Below are positions 50,501 to 61,914 of a stretch of 64,000 nucleotides of DNA, piece after piece (positions within the stretch are counted from its first letter, which is position 1; the number at the start of each line of letters is the position of its first letter). The stretch spans positions 45,969,001-46,033,000 of the forward strand of contig NC_068558.1 of assembly GCF_022201045.2 (NCBI RefSeq), written 5' to 3'. The notes under the pieces were generated by a model. That model ran no database searches and was not told where the DNA came from. It saw only the letters and a list, made by a program, of their open reading frames with translations. The DNA is from Citrus sinensis. Its lineage: Eukaryota; Streptophyta; Magnoliopsida; Sapindales; Rutaceae. The position numbers and the translations under genes were made by a program.

Positions 50501-51674
50501 TGGTATACGGCGGTATCTTCTGAACATGTGAAAGCTTGCTACTTGTTGAGAGCACAACCTCATGACTGTTGACATAGTCTCTATCTCCCAGTCCTTGAGG
50601 AAATCCACTGTATTTGCAGAGAGGCATGTTACCAAATCCATTATCCATCGCAAATATAACACTCTTTCTTGATGTTGTAGACAAAAGCTGAGAAATATCA
50701 TTTTCAATTTTCTTTCTATTCTTCTCAATTTTATCCTGTACATGATACATACAGAAGTTACTAGCATATTAATTAGCATCTAAAGCGTGCTCATTCCACA
50801 TTCCAATTGATTTTTTTTTTCATTTTTCACAAATGAATTTAACTTAAAATCACTTCAGGAACATCATCTACAACTAAAAGCCAACATAAAAGACAGAAAT
50901 ATAATAAACATATGGTATTTTCTTCAAAATGATATTTATTGGCGAACAATATTAGGAAAGAGAAAATAGAATGATCTATGTGAAATTGTTGCAGCAATGA
51001 AGAAATTCATCTAAGCAAAACACAAGCTCTATAAACCAAGAGTGACTTTAATCTAAAATTACATGAAAAAAGTTACCAAGTGTCAGCAGCGAAAAGAGAA
51101 AATTTTAAAGAACCTTAAAGTAAATGCACAAGTGACTTACTTTTACTGAAACAACTCTCTCCGCTTGAACTTGCTTCTTGAGCTGATTTAGCTTATATGT
51201 CAAATTTCCAAGACCATCATTAGACTGCTCGCTATAGGACTTCTGCCAATTCACAAAACAAGCCTATCAAAAATCTAAAAGATTGATCGAATTATAGTAT
51301 ATTTTTTATAATCAAGAATTTTGACGTCGTCTCTAGAATTTTTTCTTCAAGTTTATGGTCTGTTTGGTTGATTAGATGTCTTAGGAAATGAAAAAGTTAA
51401 CATGAAATTTTATTTTAAGTACAGTTTCCCAGCGGCTAATCGTAGCTGGTCTCCAATATCAATTCTTTAATAACTACAGATAAATAATTGTAAACAATTC
51501 AGTAGAATCAAGTAAAAGTCCTTAATTATCGTGATAATATTTCGATTCCGATGATCAGTACTCATAATTTAATTCACAAAATAACCAAAATAGATAAGTA
51601 ATTAAAAAATTAAGATCTGAAAAAGAGAATCTAACTCTGGATTTAGAGGAGGAGTCGCTTGCTCTGGACACCAT
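44504..51674 (-). CDS. SWN: Histone H3K27 methyltransferase SWINGER (EZA1)
   Basis: SWINGER is the catalytic E(z) subunit of Polycomb repressive complex 2. Seventeen exons fit one frame: 51674-51636, 51242-51141, 50735-50482, 49870-49709, 49118-49034, 48893-48747, 48674-48627, 48541-48470, 48201-47555, 47279-47129, 47001-46781, 46284-46153, 45493-45406, 45305-45258, 45180-45052, 44843-44766 and 44695-44504. They give 864 residues, against ~856 in Arabidopsis SWN. Diagnostic parts are [26 protein letters not shown], the SANT-like [12 protein letters not shown], the CXC cysteine region (~600-700: [15 protein letters not shown]), and the SET domain (~720-840) with [10 protein letters not shown] and [14 protein letters not shown]. 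The tail KKHQSH favours SWN over CURLY LEAF. Introns 8 and 15 appear to have GC donors. All boundaries are inferred from homology. Confidence 0.95.
48415..48465. repeat. Compound (AC)n-(AG)n microsatellite
   Basis: About 13 AC units (48415-48440) are followed by GC and about 11 AG units to 48464. It lies in SWINGER intron 8 and starts only five bases into that intron on the coding (minus) strand, so it directly abuts the donor site. Confidence 0.9.
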
Positions 51675-52814
51675 TCTTGGCTATGCTCTGCAACTCGAAT
51701 GCGAAAACGAGTGACAAACGTAAAAAACGCATTCCACAACAGGTTGACACGTATGAAGTGTCAGTGACGTGGCCTGACATATTTCGGGAATTATTGACTG
51801 GACGGCCACGGACGCGTCAAAAAAATATCAGTACTCTTGGGCTAGAATACTAGTGGACTTTGTGCAACTTTCCGGTCCATTGCCTTTAGAGATGCCCAAA
51901 ATATAGCTCTCCAATCTGATTAAAGAATAAACCTTGCCTTGGCATCATCTTTTTGGGCGGGCCCGGGGAGGGGGGGGGGGGGGGGGTTGGGGGGGGCCAA
52001 ATACTCTCAAATATTATGTGAGGCTTGATATTGTTAATATCATTTTCCTTTCCCAACCACCCCACTATTAAATACCCCCACTCAGTTTTTAATATTCCCC
52101 CTTTACCCTCAATTAAAATAACAAAATATTAAATGAAAAATATTAAATCAATTTTCACCAATTCCCTAATTGGACAACATCACGATCTCCAACCGATTGG
52201 ATCAACAGCAGTACAGCAGATATCGATGTCACCAAATAGACAGCAGCTTGCTGTTGTCGAGTCGCATGCTAGTTGTCACATAGCGTCGCATGCAGATTGT
52301 CACAACTGCTTAACCTACGCCGTTTGTCAACCTCTCCTCTTCTCGTCGCTCAAGCACCGTTTGTTAATGTCGTACGTCACCTATCGTCGCATTAAACTGG
52401 TATCATTATTCACTAATGAAAAAAGTAATAAAATGTTATGTTTTATATTAAACAGTTTAATATAATGAAGCATTACCCTTCAATAATTCTTATAATTGTT
52501 GGTATTTTGATGTAATTAGAATAGTAAAAACATAATAACCCTTAATTTCAAGTGCTTTCGAACGTGACTCTAAATACGGAAACTCCTCTTCTTCACAGGG
52601 AAAAAGGACGAGGAGTGTTTTTGTGTATCTGTTTTTTTACACGGAAATTACGAGGAGAACAACGACATTAATCCTGACCTTTCCAAAAACCGAAATATGC
52701 AGTTTATTCATTCAAATAATCTACGTACGTACAATAAACAAAACAGAAAGACGCTTTTTTTTTTTTCTTTTTTGTAATTTTTGGAACAATATTCAACTGA
52801 CTATCACCTAAATT
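51675..52814. other. SWINGER promoter and spacer to GRAS gene
   Basis: The SWINGER leader probably extends to about 51850. A G-rich tract at 51965-51996 includes 17 consecutive G (51970-51986). The remaining DNA to the end of the GRAS gene shows no gene. Open frames at 51659-51853 and 52133-52465 have no recognisable product. Confidence 0.45.
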
Positions 52815-54635
52815 TTATCGAAACTTGTAATTTAGAAATGGTCTTCCTCTTTCTCTAGAGAACTTCCAAACTGAGAGCGAATGAATTGGTGTTCCCTTCC
52901 ACCCAACGATTAGGCTCTTCCCATTCTTGTCAAGTGTGCAAGAACTCCCACAAGCAAGCTGTTTAAGAACCAAATTAGCCTGGTACAAACTTTGGTCACT
53001 CAATCCAATTTCCACCATTCTAAATCTTGAAAAGAATGCTCTCCAGACGTCCATCTTCACATTTCTTACAGTTCTCTCAGTTCCCTCCATAGCTACAACG
53101 TTGCAGATTCCACTGTTAAATATGGCTTCCATCGCCGTTCTTGTCTCCGTATTCTTTTCCAAGCAAATCTCCAGAGCATCAAAATATGCACTATAGAAGA
53201 ACAAGGTTTCAATGAAACGATTGACAAATGATGGTGAATTGTGATTTGCTTCGACTTCAATGACCACCATGAGAGATGGATTTAGCTTTTTGATCACTCC
53301 CAATAGATTCTCCAAGCAACTAGGACATGAGATCATTTTCCTCAACATCAATGGACAGTAGACAATCAATGATTCGTCATTCCTAATCTCGAAAAGTTGT
53401 TCCTTGATCTCTAGAAAATTCGTTACACAAACAACACTGAATTGAAAAGGCAAGTTCAAGGACTCAGCAAAGCTTGCCAAGCTCTTACCGGTCACTTCTA
53501 CTTCTTCTTTATTCCCAAACGCAACAGCAGTTAATTTAAGAAGCTGAATGGGGCGTTGCTCGCGCTCTGCAAGAGCCTGCATTAAGGATGTCCATTGAAC
53601 TCCACACCTGATTTCAAAATCGAGTATATGTATCTTACTTGCATTTCCAACATTTTCTATCATGGCTTGGGCTCCTGTCAAGTACACGACCTGATGAAAT
53701 GGAAGACGCTGGTAGCATATAAGGAATACAGGATTGATTCCCAATCCGTGATCAATTAAAGTCATTCCATTTCCAATTCCACCCAATTCCTCCTTTGCTG
53801 TGAAGTTTCCAGTTTCTCTATCAATTCTCTCTCGAAGAGCTGCCGCAAAATTGAAAACAATTCTTTGGACAGGATTTGCTCTCGCTGCTGCAGTCCATTC
53901 ACAACGCGAGAGCAATCTGCTTGCGCGTTCAAATTGCTGGTACCCCACCTTCTCTGCTGCGGCTAGAAGAAGGTGGACTAATTCAACATCTCTTGTTTCT
54001 TCTTCAGACAGGCCCGGCAGCCCGTAGCCAAAAGGATGCATGACCATGGAAAGGTCATCATAACTCTGATCGAAGAAGTGTACATACCTTGCTCCGGCGA
54101 CCCTCAAGATATCTTCCGTTGACAGTTTCTTGCTGCCTCCCGCATTGCTTTCATTTCTCGTGTAGCTGCCGGACAGGTTTCCCTTCAATTTCTTGAACCC
54201 ACCCGCATAATTACTTAGGAGTTCAAGAGATGATAATGCAAATGGTTCCTTGACAGGTTTGATTTCTTGGTCATGACTGGTTTGTACGTCTTTGAGTTTT
54301 GGCATCTCTGGGGAATGAGATGTTTGGAAAACAAAATTGGCATGCAATTCGTTCAATAACAAATCATTTGATTTGTTTTGTTGCAGCAAGTGACGTTGTT
54401 CCTCGAGCAAAGTGGGTACTTTCTTGGCTGAATTCTCTTCTTGATAGGCGCCGAGTTGAGAACAAAGAGGAGGGCTAATCTCTCCCAACCCGTCCATCGA
54501 AAACATCTGGTTCTGCTTCTGGTTTTGTTCAATACCGGCTTCGTCTTTATGATAATCTTCAAGAATATCACTATAACGGCCTTGGATTTCACTGAAATCA
54601 AATGATGATGTGGAAGAGAACAAAATATTTGCCAT
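52815..54635 (-). CDS. GRAS-domain transcriptional regulator (DELLA-related clade)
   Basis: An intronless 606-residue protein with a C-terminal GRAS domain from ~215 to the end. Leucine-heptad I contains VELVHLLLAAAEKVGYQQFERASRL, the VHIID motif appears as IHILDFE, and the SAW motif as VGWKGTPIHSLSVWKF. The N-terminal third is polar and variable and has no DELLA or VHYNP motif, so gibberellin control through GID1 is not expected even though such proteins are often called DELLA- or RGL-like. LSTEDILRVAGARYVHF before the domain is a feature of this clade. The role is not known to me. Confidence 0.9.
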   Translation of the reverse strand: MANILFSSTSSFDFSEIQGRYSDILEDYHKDEAGIEQNQKQNQMFSMDGLGEISPPLCSQLGAYQEENSAKKVPTLLEEQRHLLQQNKSNDLLLNELHANFVFQTSHSPEMPKLKDVQTSHDQEIKPVKEPFALSSLELLSNYAGGFKKLKGNLSGSYTRNESNAGGSKKLSTEDILRVAGARYVHFFDQSYDDLSMVMHPFGYGLPGLSEEETRDVELVHLLLAAAEKVGYQQFERASRLLSRCEWTAAARANPVQRIVFNFAAALRERIDRETGNFTAKEELGGIGNGMTLIDHGLGINPVFLICYQRLPFHQVVYLTGAQAMIENVGNASKIHILDFEIRCGVQWTSLMQALAEREQRPIQLLKLTAVAFGNKEEVEVTGKSLASFAESLNLPFQFSVVCVTNFLEIKEQLFEIRNDESLIVYCPLMLRKMISCPSCLENLLGVIKKLNPSLMVVIEVEANHNSPSFVNRFIETLFFYSAYFDALEICLEKNTETRTAMEAIFNSGICNVVAMEGTERTVRNVKMDVWRAFFSRFRMVEIGLSDQSLYQANLVLKQLACGSSCTLDKNGKSLIVGWKGTPIHSLSVWKFSRERGRPFLNYKFR

Positions 54636-56726
54636 ATTAGGTGGGAAGTGATCGGCGAATTTACGCTTAAACAGAGTTAATATGATTAGCTAGTTCAATA
54701 TCGACGCAAAGATTTGGATCCTTGGGACATTGCTTTTATCATATATCAAATTGAAAATAAAGAATTGATACGGCTAGGATGGCAACTCTGATGGTGACAT
54801 TTGGATTCATTTTTTTAAGGCAGCCGGGGAAACTAATCGATGTTCCCAACATATGAAGTGCAAAAGCGCTTTGAGTTGAATAAAGATTTGGAGTTAACAA
54901 AACTGTGCCACGACTCGTATAGATGCTCGCAAACAAAAGAAAGGTTCCAGATAAAGGATGACAAAAAATGTTTAAGAAACTGGTATTTTATACATACATA
55001 CATACATACATATTTAAAATACAAAAAATATAGACTTCAAGCACATAGAAAATTGTATTTTTTTTATCTGTTAGTATTTTAAAATCTGCAATTTTTTTTT
55101 CTGGCATTCTCATTTTATTAAAGTAAGGATGTTTTTACTAGAAAATTATGTTAATTGTCAGCTATAAGTAAAGGAGAAGATGTGGATCTGAAAAAATCTT
55201 GATCCGTGCATTAAAAAATGCAAATCCAGATTTTCAAACTTAGACTCTGTGTGGATCCAAATCTGGATCCGGATCCAAATCTGGATCCGGATGCAAATGC
55301 ATCCAAAAATTCGAATATCTGGATCCACATTATTTTTAATTAAATATTTATTAAATTAAAATTATATGAAAAAATATATAAGTTAAATGAAAAAAATAAT
55401 AGAATTAATTAAAAAATATAGAAGTTAAATTAAATTAACAAATATATCAGGATCCGCATTATGTTATGTAGATTTGTGGTGTTTTTATAATTTTATTTGT
55501 GGATTTGTGGTGGTGCTAGATTTGGATTTATGTTATTCTTGATGTTTGATTGATGTCGTGACATTTTTATTTGTGAATTTATTGTATAATATTCTAGGTA
55601 TTGAATTGTTGATTGTTGAATTATGATTTGATTTTATTTGATATTATTAGGTAAATTGTTGAATTTTAAATTATTAAATTTTAATTTATGCAAATCCAGA
55701 TATCTAGGATATCTACCCGCAATCTGTGTGGATATTACCCGCATTTGGATCCACGAAAAATATATGCGGATCCGGATCTAAAAATGAGTGTTATAAAGAT
55801 TTTAGAGGTGTGTCAACAGCTCCACTCATTTAATAATTCAAACTTCACCAAGGGTCGCATTCTCTAAATTGAATTTTAGCCATGGTACATTATTCTAAGT
55901 AGTTATAACTGAAAGGATTCAATTGTTGTGGGCCGTGTGCCCTTGTGCCTTTTAGTTATGGATTGTATGTAACATACATCAACCTAAAAGTTGTATTAGA
56001 TAAGTTAAATATGATTTTAGTGTCAAATACTTTTTAGTTATTGGGTACAACTCTTGGGTTCTTATAAGTTCCAATTTTATATAATTTATTCATAATCTAG
56101 TACTTGTTGTATTATCCTTTAAATTTATTTTTAACAATTTGTGATTTTCTAATAATTTAGCGTTTGTTTTTTTAATATATTTCTTTTTTTATTTTCTTCT
56201 ACAATTTTCGGCACTAGTTGTGATCCCAAGTGCCTGCATCAGCACCTACGGCGAAGAAGAAGCACAGTCATGTGAAGCTACAACTCGGCCAAGAATTTTA
56301 CATGAGTTGGAGAAGTCGCAAGAGAATCTATAATTCGTTGATTTCAAGGCTCTATCACTCTCATGAAATGCTATATGTGATGGTACAGAACTGAAATTTA
56401 TAGCATTCATTTTTCTTTATGCTCTTTTATTTTTCTTCTCTCTTTGTTATCACATTCCTTTCTCCAGATAATTGATTAACTAGTTGCATTTATTCTTTAC
56501 CATATCCCCGGTAAACATGCCCTATCATTTACTAAAAAGGAACAATTAAAGAATTTCTTGCTTTTATTTATTATTGTCCTTAACGGCTCTATGATTGGTT
56601 TATGTATAGAGAGAGATTAATCATAGAATATCAATGAATATAACATGTGGTATACAACAATTAAGCAAGGAATACAATATTGACAATTTGTCATTAACCA
56701 GCAGCAGCACAATAATTTTTTTTTTA

Positions 56727-56757
<31 letters not shown>

Positions 56758-56789
56758 AAATTTGAATAAGAAAAAATAAATTCATGTAC
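54636..56789. other. Spacer with a GGATCC-rich repeat relic
   Basis: The segment 55180-55800 begins and ends with runs of GGATC/CCGGATC units (for example ATCTGGATCCGGATCC twice at 55250-55300, and GCGGATCCGGATC near 55765) around an AT-rich middle. This suggests a diverged non-autonomous transposon, but no target duplication is clear. The leader of the GRAS gene lies just above 54635. Near 56730 is an (AG)n tract. No gene is seen. Confidence 0.4.
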
Positions 56790-57656
56790 TCAGACCTTGT
56801 CGTCGTCGTCATTATCATCCTCACAAGAATCGCCGGCATTGTTCATTCTTACCCTGGTACAAAGAAAAATCATGGCGAGCCATAACGATGCTTTAACAAC
56901 CCTAACCATGCCAGTTGTGACAGTAAGGTAATACAGCCACCAGCCAACGAAATCAGCAACTCCCACACTCATAAGCATCTCTTTTCTAGCTTCAGGGACA
57001 ACCACCAGTGACTCAACCTCATCTCTCAACCTCCACCACCACAACCCACCAAGGCTCATGGCTATAGCCACCCTGTCCACCCACCTCTCCTCCCTCATCG
57101 AGACCCCCACCCCGAAACACGCGTCGTCGACGACGGGCTTCACCGCCGTTCTGAACCAAAGAAGCATTGTCTCATGCAAACCTAAGAAGAATATTACTCT
57201 GCTTATTAAGCTTTTCTCAATGCCAAAGCTTGCTCCGTCAACGCCGGCCGCGATGCTTCCTTCGATCCCCAAGCCAACGCAGACTTGTAACGTGCAGAGT
57301 AATATCCATGCAGTGTATAAACGGGGTTGATAGCTTTTACCCGGCGACTCGCTTAGAATGGTGAGTTTTCCTGTCAAGGAATGTATAAGAGTGGCTATGC
57401 TTACTGTTGAAACAAGAATGTACAGCAGGGCTGGATTGGTGTTTAAGAATAGGGAAAACAAAATTGATGAAGATAATAATGGTTCCGCAGGGTAAGAGAT
57501 GACAGTCAACAGATACTGAGCGCATGAGATTCTTGCTAAGAGAAGAAATGAGAGGGGAAGCAAGAGATTCAGGAGATTGATTGTGAGAATGTAGAAGGGT
57601 TCCATCAAGTGCTCCTTTGCCTTTAGTTGCCAATTCTCCCAGCTGCTGCTGCCCAT
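56790..57656 (-). CDS. Plant multi-pass membrane protein of unknown role
   Basis: A single exon codes for 288 residues starting MGSSSWENWQLKAKEHL and ending in an acidic tail (EDDNDDDDKV). About seven hydrophobic segments are visible, including ILTINLLNLLLPLSFLLLA, SSILFSLFLNTNPALLYIL, VSTVSIATLIHSL and FVGWWLYYLTVTTGMV. I do not recognise a named family. The start is the first ATG after a 5' poly-A-rich leader, and the codon pattern with several charged loops supports a real gene. A relative may sit near At2g47360, but I am not certain. Confidence 0.75.
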   Translation of the reverse strand: MGSSSWENWQLKAKEHLMEPFYILTINLLNLLLPLSFLLLARISCAQYLLTVISYPAEPLLSSSILFSLFLNTNPALLYILVSTVSIATLIHSLTGKLTILSESPGKSYQPRLYTAWILLCTLQVCVGLGIEGSIAAGVDGASFGIEKSLISRVIFFLGLHETMLLWFRTAVKPVVDDACFGVGVSMREERWVDRVAIAMSLGGLWWWRLRDEVESLVVVPEARKEMLMSVGVADFVGWWLYYLTVTTGMVRVVKASLWLAMIFLCTRVRMNNAGDSCEDDNDDDDKV

Positions 57657-60600
57657 TTTTTTTTTTTTTCACGAAAATTCTTTATAAAAAAAAATGTTTG
57701 CATTAATTGGAAGAAACATAACATGAGGTCTAAATATGTGACTTGAATTATTAGTTACGGGAAAAGGGAATATTAGAGTGGTTGTTGTCACGTCCATTGT
57801 TTAAGTTAGTTGACACTACGGGCATGGTCTGATTCCATGCCTTGCTCATGGATTTTTATTATTATTTATGGGAAATATATATATATTAATGCCCACATGC
57901 ATTAACGCACCTACTTATAAATCATATTATTGAGTTTCAAATGCCGCGATTACTACTAGAAAAAGCTTGTCGATTAACATTTACCATTGATGGTTTATGT
58001 GTTCTCTAAGTCAACTACTTGTTGCACCTTATTTTAGTGATTAATAATAATACTTACCACCTAACGCCTTACCTCTTCTACTACAATTTTTTTTTTCCTA
58101 TTTTAATAGCGGCACAATATCCTTTTCTTAGAACAATCGTGTCATGATAAATTGCAATCATTTGACCCCGATCACTTTGATGAAATTGCTTTCCATGACA
58201 TCCGACCAAACAATAATTATCCAATCGTATTCGTTTCTTGAAATGTTGGATCACGGCTGCATAGTTTTGTAATTTAGAAACGCATTGAATATGGCCCCAC
58301 TTGTGGAGATGATTGGTTGGTAATCAGATCAAAGGTCGCTGATCAGGCTACAAGTCAATACAGTAAATCAGTAACTTGCCTGTTATATCTAAACCATTGA
58401 CTTGGATTGGATAAACGGTGAGAGATCAATAGAAAATTAAACTGCATTGCGAAATTTTTTATGCAAAAACAAGATAGGAGAATTATTATTGTATCAATGG
58501 TAGGATGGTAAAATTACCGCAAACTTACTCAAATCTATCCGCAAAAATTTATTTGTTACTAGTAATTTTACCAGTTGTAAATGAGTTTGGTAATTTAAAT
58601 TTAAGCTCATTACTGGTTGCTAATGAGTTTGATATTGAAAAAAAAAAAATTCGGTAGATATCTATATGGGTATCAATTGACCCACATTTTTTTAATTATT
58701 TATGTTTTGAATTTTAATCATAAAATTGTATTTAAAAAAATTAGACATAAGTAAGCTAAAATTATTACCCATGACATAATCTTCCTAACACACACATACA
58801 CAGACAAAATAACATTTTAATAAGTAAAAATTTTATAATTTTAAAATTTGATACTACCAATATTTTATTTTAATTTGATTAATTTTGCTTTAATGACTTG
58901 AACCTAAAAATTGCTTACTAAAGTTGGGTTTTTATTTCTTTAACTCATTTTTTATAATAGTTGTCCAAAATTTACTTATTAATGTTATTGTCAATACTTG
59001 TATATTAATTAAAAGATGGAACAAGGCATTGATTTTACCGATGATGATTTGCCTATAATAGAAACATTTTGTACTAGATTGATAGATTTTGTGTTTTGTT
59101 TTATGTTGAAACTTTAATTTCTCATTACATTGATAGAATTTAGAATTGAGTGTTTTATATGGATTTTTAAGCTACTGTATAAATTTATTTTTTGAATTAT
59201 AAAATTAAAATTTTTATGTATTATTAAAAGTATTTTTTTAATATTTGTAAGGTTAAATACGGGAACACATTAAAAATTTACTCCAAATTACGGGTGGATT
59301 TGATAATTGTTAAAAACCGCAACAAGTTATGAACGAGTATAATAATTTAAAACTTTTAGAGGTGCGAATGATACCCAATTCCATCCTTACTCAATAGAAC
59401 AGCAGTAGTTTTCAATGCATGAGATTGTGAGAGGCTGAGAGCCACCAAGAGCTGGGTGTTGGACTATGTCATTGCAACAAACAAAATGTTCATTGTTGAT
59501 GATTTTGCTTTCAAGCGAACCAATGGTCAATTGGTCATGATAATCCTGATGCATATATAAATTAATTTGACTTGTGTATCCAGGGCTGCGAAGATCAAGT
59601 TTTATTATTTTCGTCGTTTTAATTTTTTTTTTAAGAAAAAAAAACAAAGTTAAACACTGATAATTTACTTCAATTACAAATAATATATCAGTATCTCCAT
59701 TTTTTTTTAAATGGTGGTTCAATTATGATATCATATAGATGATACATAAGTATAAAATGATGTGTTGATCTATGACAATTGTTTTAGTATATTCTAGTCC
59801 TATTTTCTCCTCTTGAAATTTAGGAAAAGAAAAGAAAAGAAAAATCTTATGCAAAAGAAATAACATAGAATTAGGCTAGGCCTTGCCTGGGCCTCGGGCA
59901 ATTGTATTATAAAACAAAAGAATTGGCCCAGTCCAACCCAACGGTCAATGCCCGTGGCGTCGGCTGTCCATCACCACCCTTCAAAAAGGTCGCAAAGACT
60001 GAAAGACACGTGGACTACTTGAGCATACAGACAAAAATTGATGAGCACAGGATCTTTGGATCAACGAATTATTATCTCTATGAAAAATTCAATAATAACT
60101 GGAATTGGAGATTTAAGGTAACAAAATGTATTTGCTAACATAACATGACACATTCATCCCACCTACTCCCGGTAAAAGCAATTACACTGTACCGTTTTTC
60201 TGTTTGTAGCTTCCCAAATTCAAAATCAAACGGCACAACATTTGGTTTTAACCGAAGTTATTCAATTCAACAATGCCGCCCACGTGGCAAAATCAAAATG
60301 TGTAAATGAAACGAACATATTGTGTACATGGCCCACAAAGCCAATCAACTGGTGCACGAGAAAGGAAGAACTCCGCACCATTTTTTTATCATCATCGTGA
60401 AATCTCTTTCACACATTTATATTTGCAACTGTGCGGATGGATTATTTTAATGCATGGTGGTGGGGTGAAGTGTGGGTGGGAGCTAGCCGAATGGTGCTGA
60501 TATGTAAATGTAGTTGTTGTTCGTAGCTGCTTTTTATTTAATGAGTGAAAAGAAAAGGAAAGAAAGCAACTTGATGGTGTTTTTTCTTCCCCCCATCCAT

Positions 60601-60718
60601 TTTCTTTTAACTTCTCTCTCTTAATCAATAAGAGTCCTCATCTTGATCAATTTTTTTCCCCCTTACGGAGTGACATCTCAGAAGTAGCAGCAGACTAGCA
60701 GCAAAAGCAAGAACAGTT
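57657..60718. other. Spacer and WRKY promoter
   Basis: No gene is seen. The portion 58480-59395 has weakly inverted ends (GGTAGGATGG and CCATCCTTACTC) around AT-rich DNA and may be an old DNA transposon. I could not define its edges. The last ~550 bases are the WRKY promoter and leader. They include pyrimidine-rich CTCTCTCTTAATC close to the gene. Confidence 0.4.
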
Positions 60719-61914
60719 ATGGATGATTCTCTCTCTCCAAAATTGGACACACAGTCAGAGGTTTCTGAGCCCCAAGCAGAAACTCATCAGGCTTCTTCTA
60801 AAAGAAGGTGGGTTGTTGGCTACTCTTTTGGTTGTGTTCTTGTCTTTTCCCGTTAATTTCATCAGATTAAAGAAGGCAATTAAGTTGAAAGCTATTTTTC
60901 TTGAGCATTAATGATTTTGAGTCCCTATATCCATGTAGCTAAGCTAAGGTAAGAGATTTTGTTGTGGGCTCTTATAGGAAGGTGACTGAGAAGACTGTTG
61001 TTAAAGTGAAGATTGGAGAAAATCCTGGGAAGCTAAAGAACGAAGGGCCACCTTCTGATTTTTGGTCTTGGAGGAAATATGGACAAAAGCCCATCAAAGG
61101 ATCTCCCTATCCCAGGTTTCAACTTCTTTTTTCTTATTAAAAACAAAAAAGAAAAACAAATTTCTCCATGATGTGGATAATTTCACACCTTTCTGCTGCT
61201 CTTCTCTCCCAATTCTCTAAAATCAAAGATGTGTTTCGGGGGTCAAATTGGATTTTCATTACCCATTTGGTGCCACATCAAGATGTTTTGAAGTGGATTT
61301 TGCCACTTAATTGCAGGGGCTACTACAGGTGCAGCACATCAAAAGGTTGTTCAGCCAAGAAACAAGTAGAGAGATGCAGAACAGATGCTTCAATGCTCAT
61401 CATCACCTACACCTCTAGCCATAACCATCCATGTCCTGATCTGCACACAATTAATCTGACAAAACAATCAAAAGAAACACCCCAAAATCATCAACCCACT
61501 GGCACTGAGTTTCAGGACCACCACCCCACGTCTGCTCCTACACAAGAACAGCAGCTGCCACAAGAAGAAGAGAAACAAAATGAACCACCCATAATCACCA
61601 CCCCCACTGCTGAAGATTCAAATGAAGATCATTTCCATTACTTACAATCACCCATAAGGTGTCCTCAAGATATCATAATTAGCCAAGAAGACCCCTTTAC
61701 AGGGAATCTAGAGAAACCCAATGAAACACTGAATCTTCTCTTGGATGAAGAACCGGTCTCTTATCAAAATCTCATGGCTTTTTCAACACCAAAATCAGAA
61801 GAAAATGACTTCTTTGATGAGCTTGGAGAACTGCCCAGTACGTCGTCAGTTTTCACTAGCTTCATGAGAAGCAATGATCTTTTCGATGAAAGGATTCCTG
61901 TTGTCCCTTCTTGA
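60719..61914 (+). CDS. WRKY transcription factor, group IIe-like
   Basis: Three exons (60719-60807, 60978-61115 and 61317-61914) give 274 residues. The single WRKY domain has WRKYGQK at 61-67 in the context [20 protein letters not shown] and a C-x5-C-x23-H-x-H zinc finger (CSTSKGC ... HNH). The second intron falls at the conserved PR|GYYR site. The domain resembles WRKY65/WRKY69-type group IIe proteins. The C-terminal half is Pro/Gln/Glu-rich with acidic ends typical of an activation region. It should bind W-boxes. Its target process is unknown. Confidence 0.92.

Noticed and set aside
52815-54635. Calling the GRAS protein a DELLA gibberellin repressor.
   Set aside because: The N-terminal DELLA and VHYNP motifs are absent. 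Only the GRAS domain is shared.
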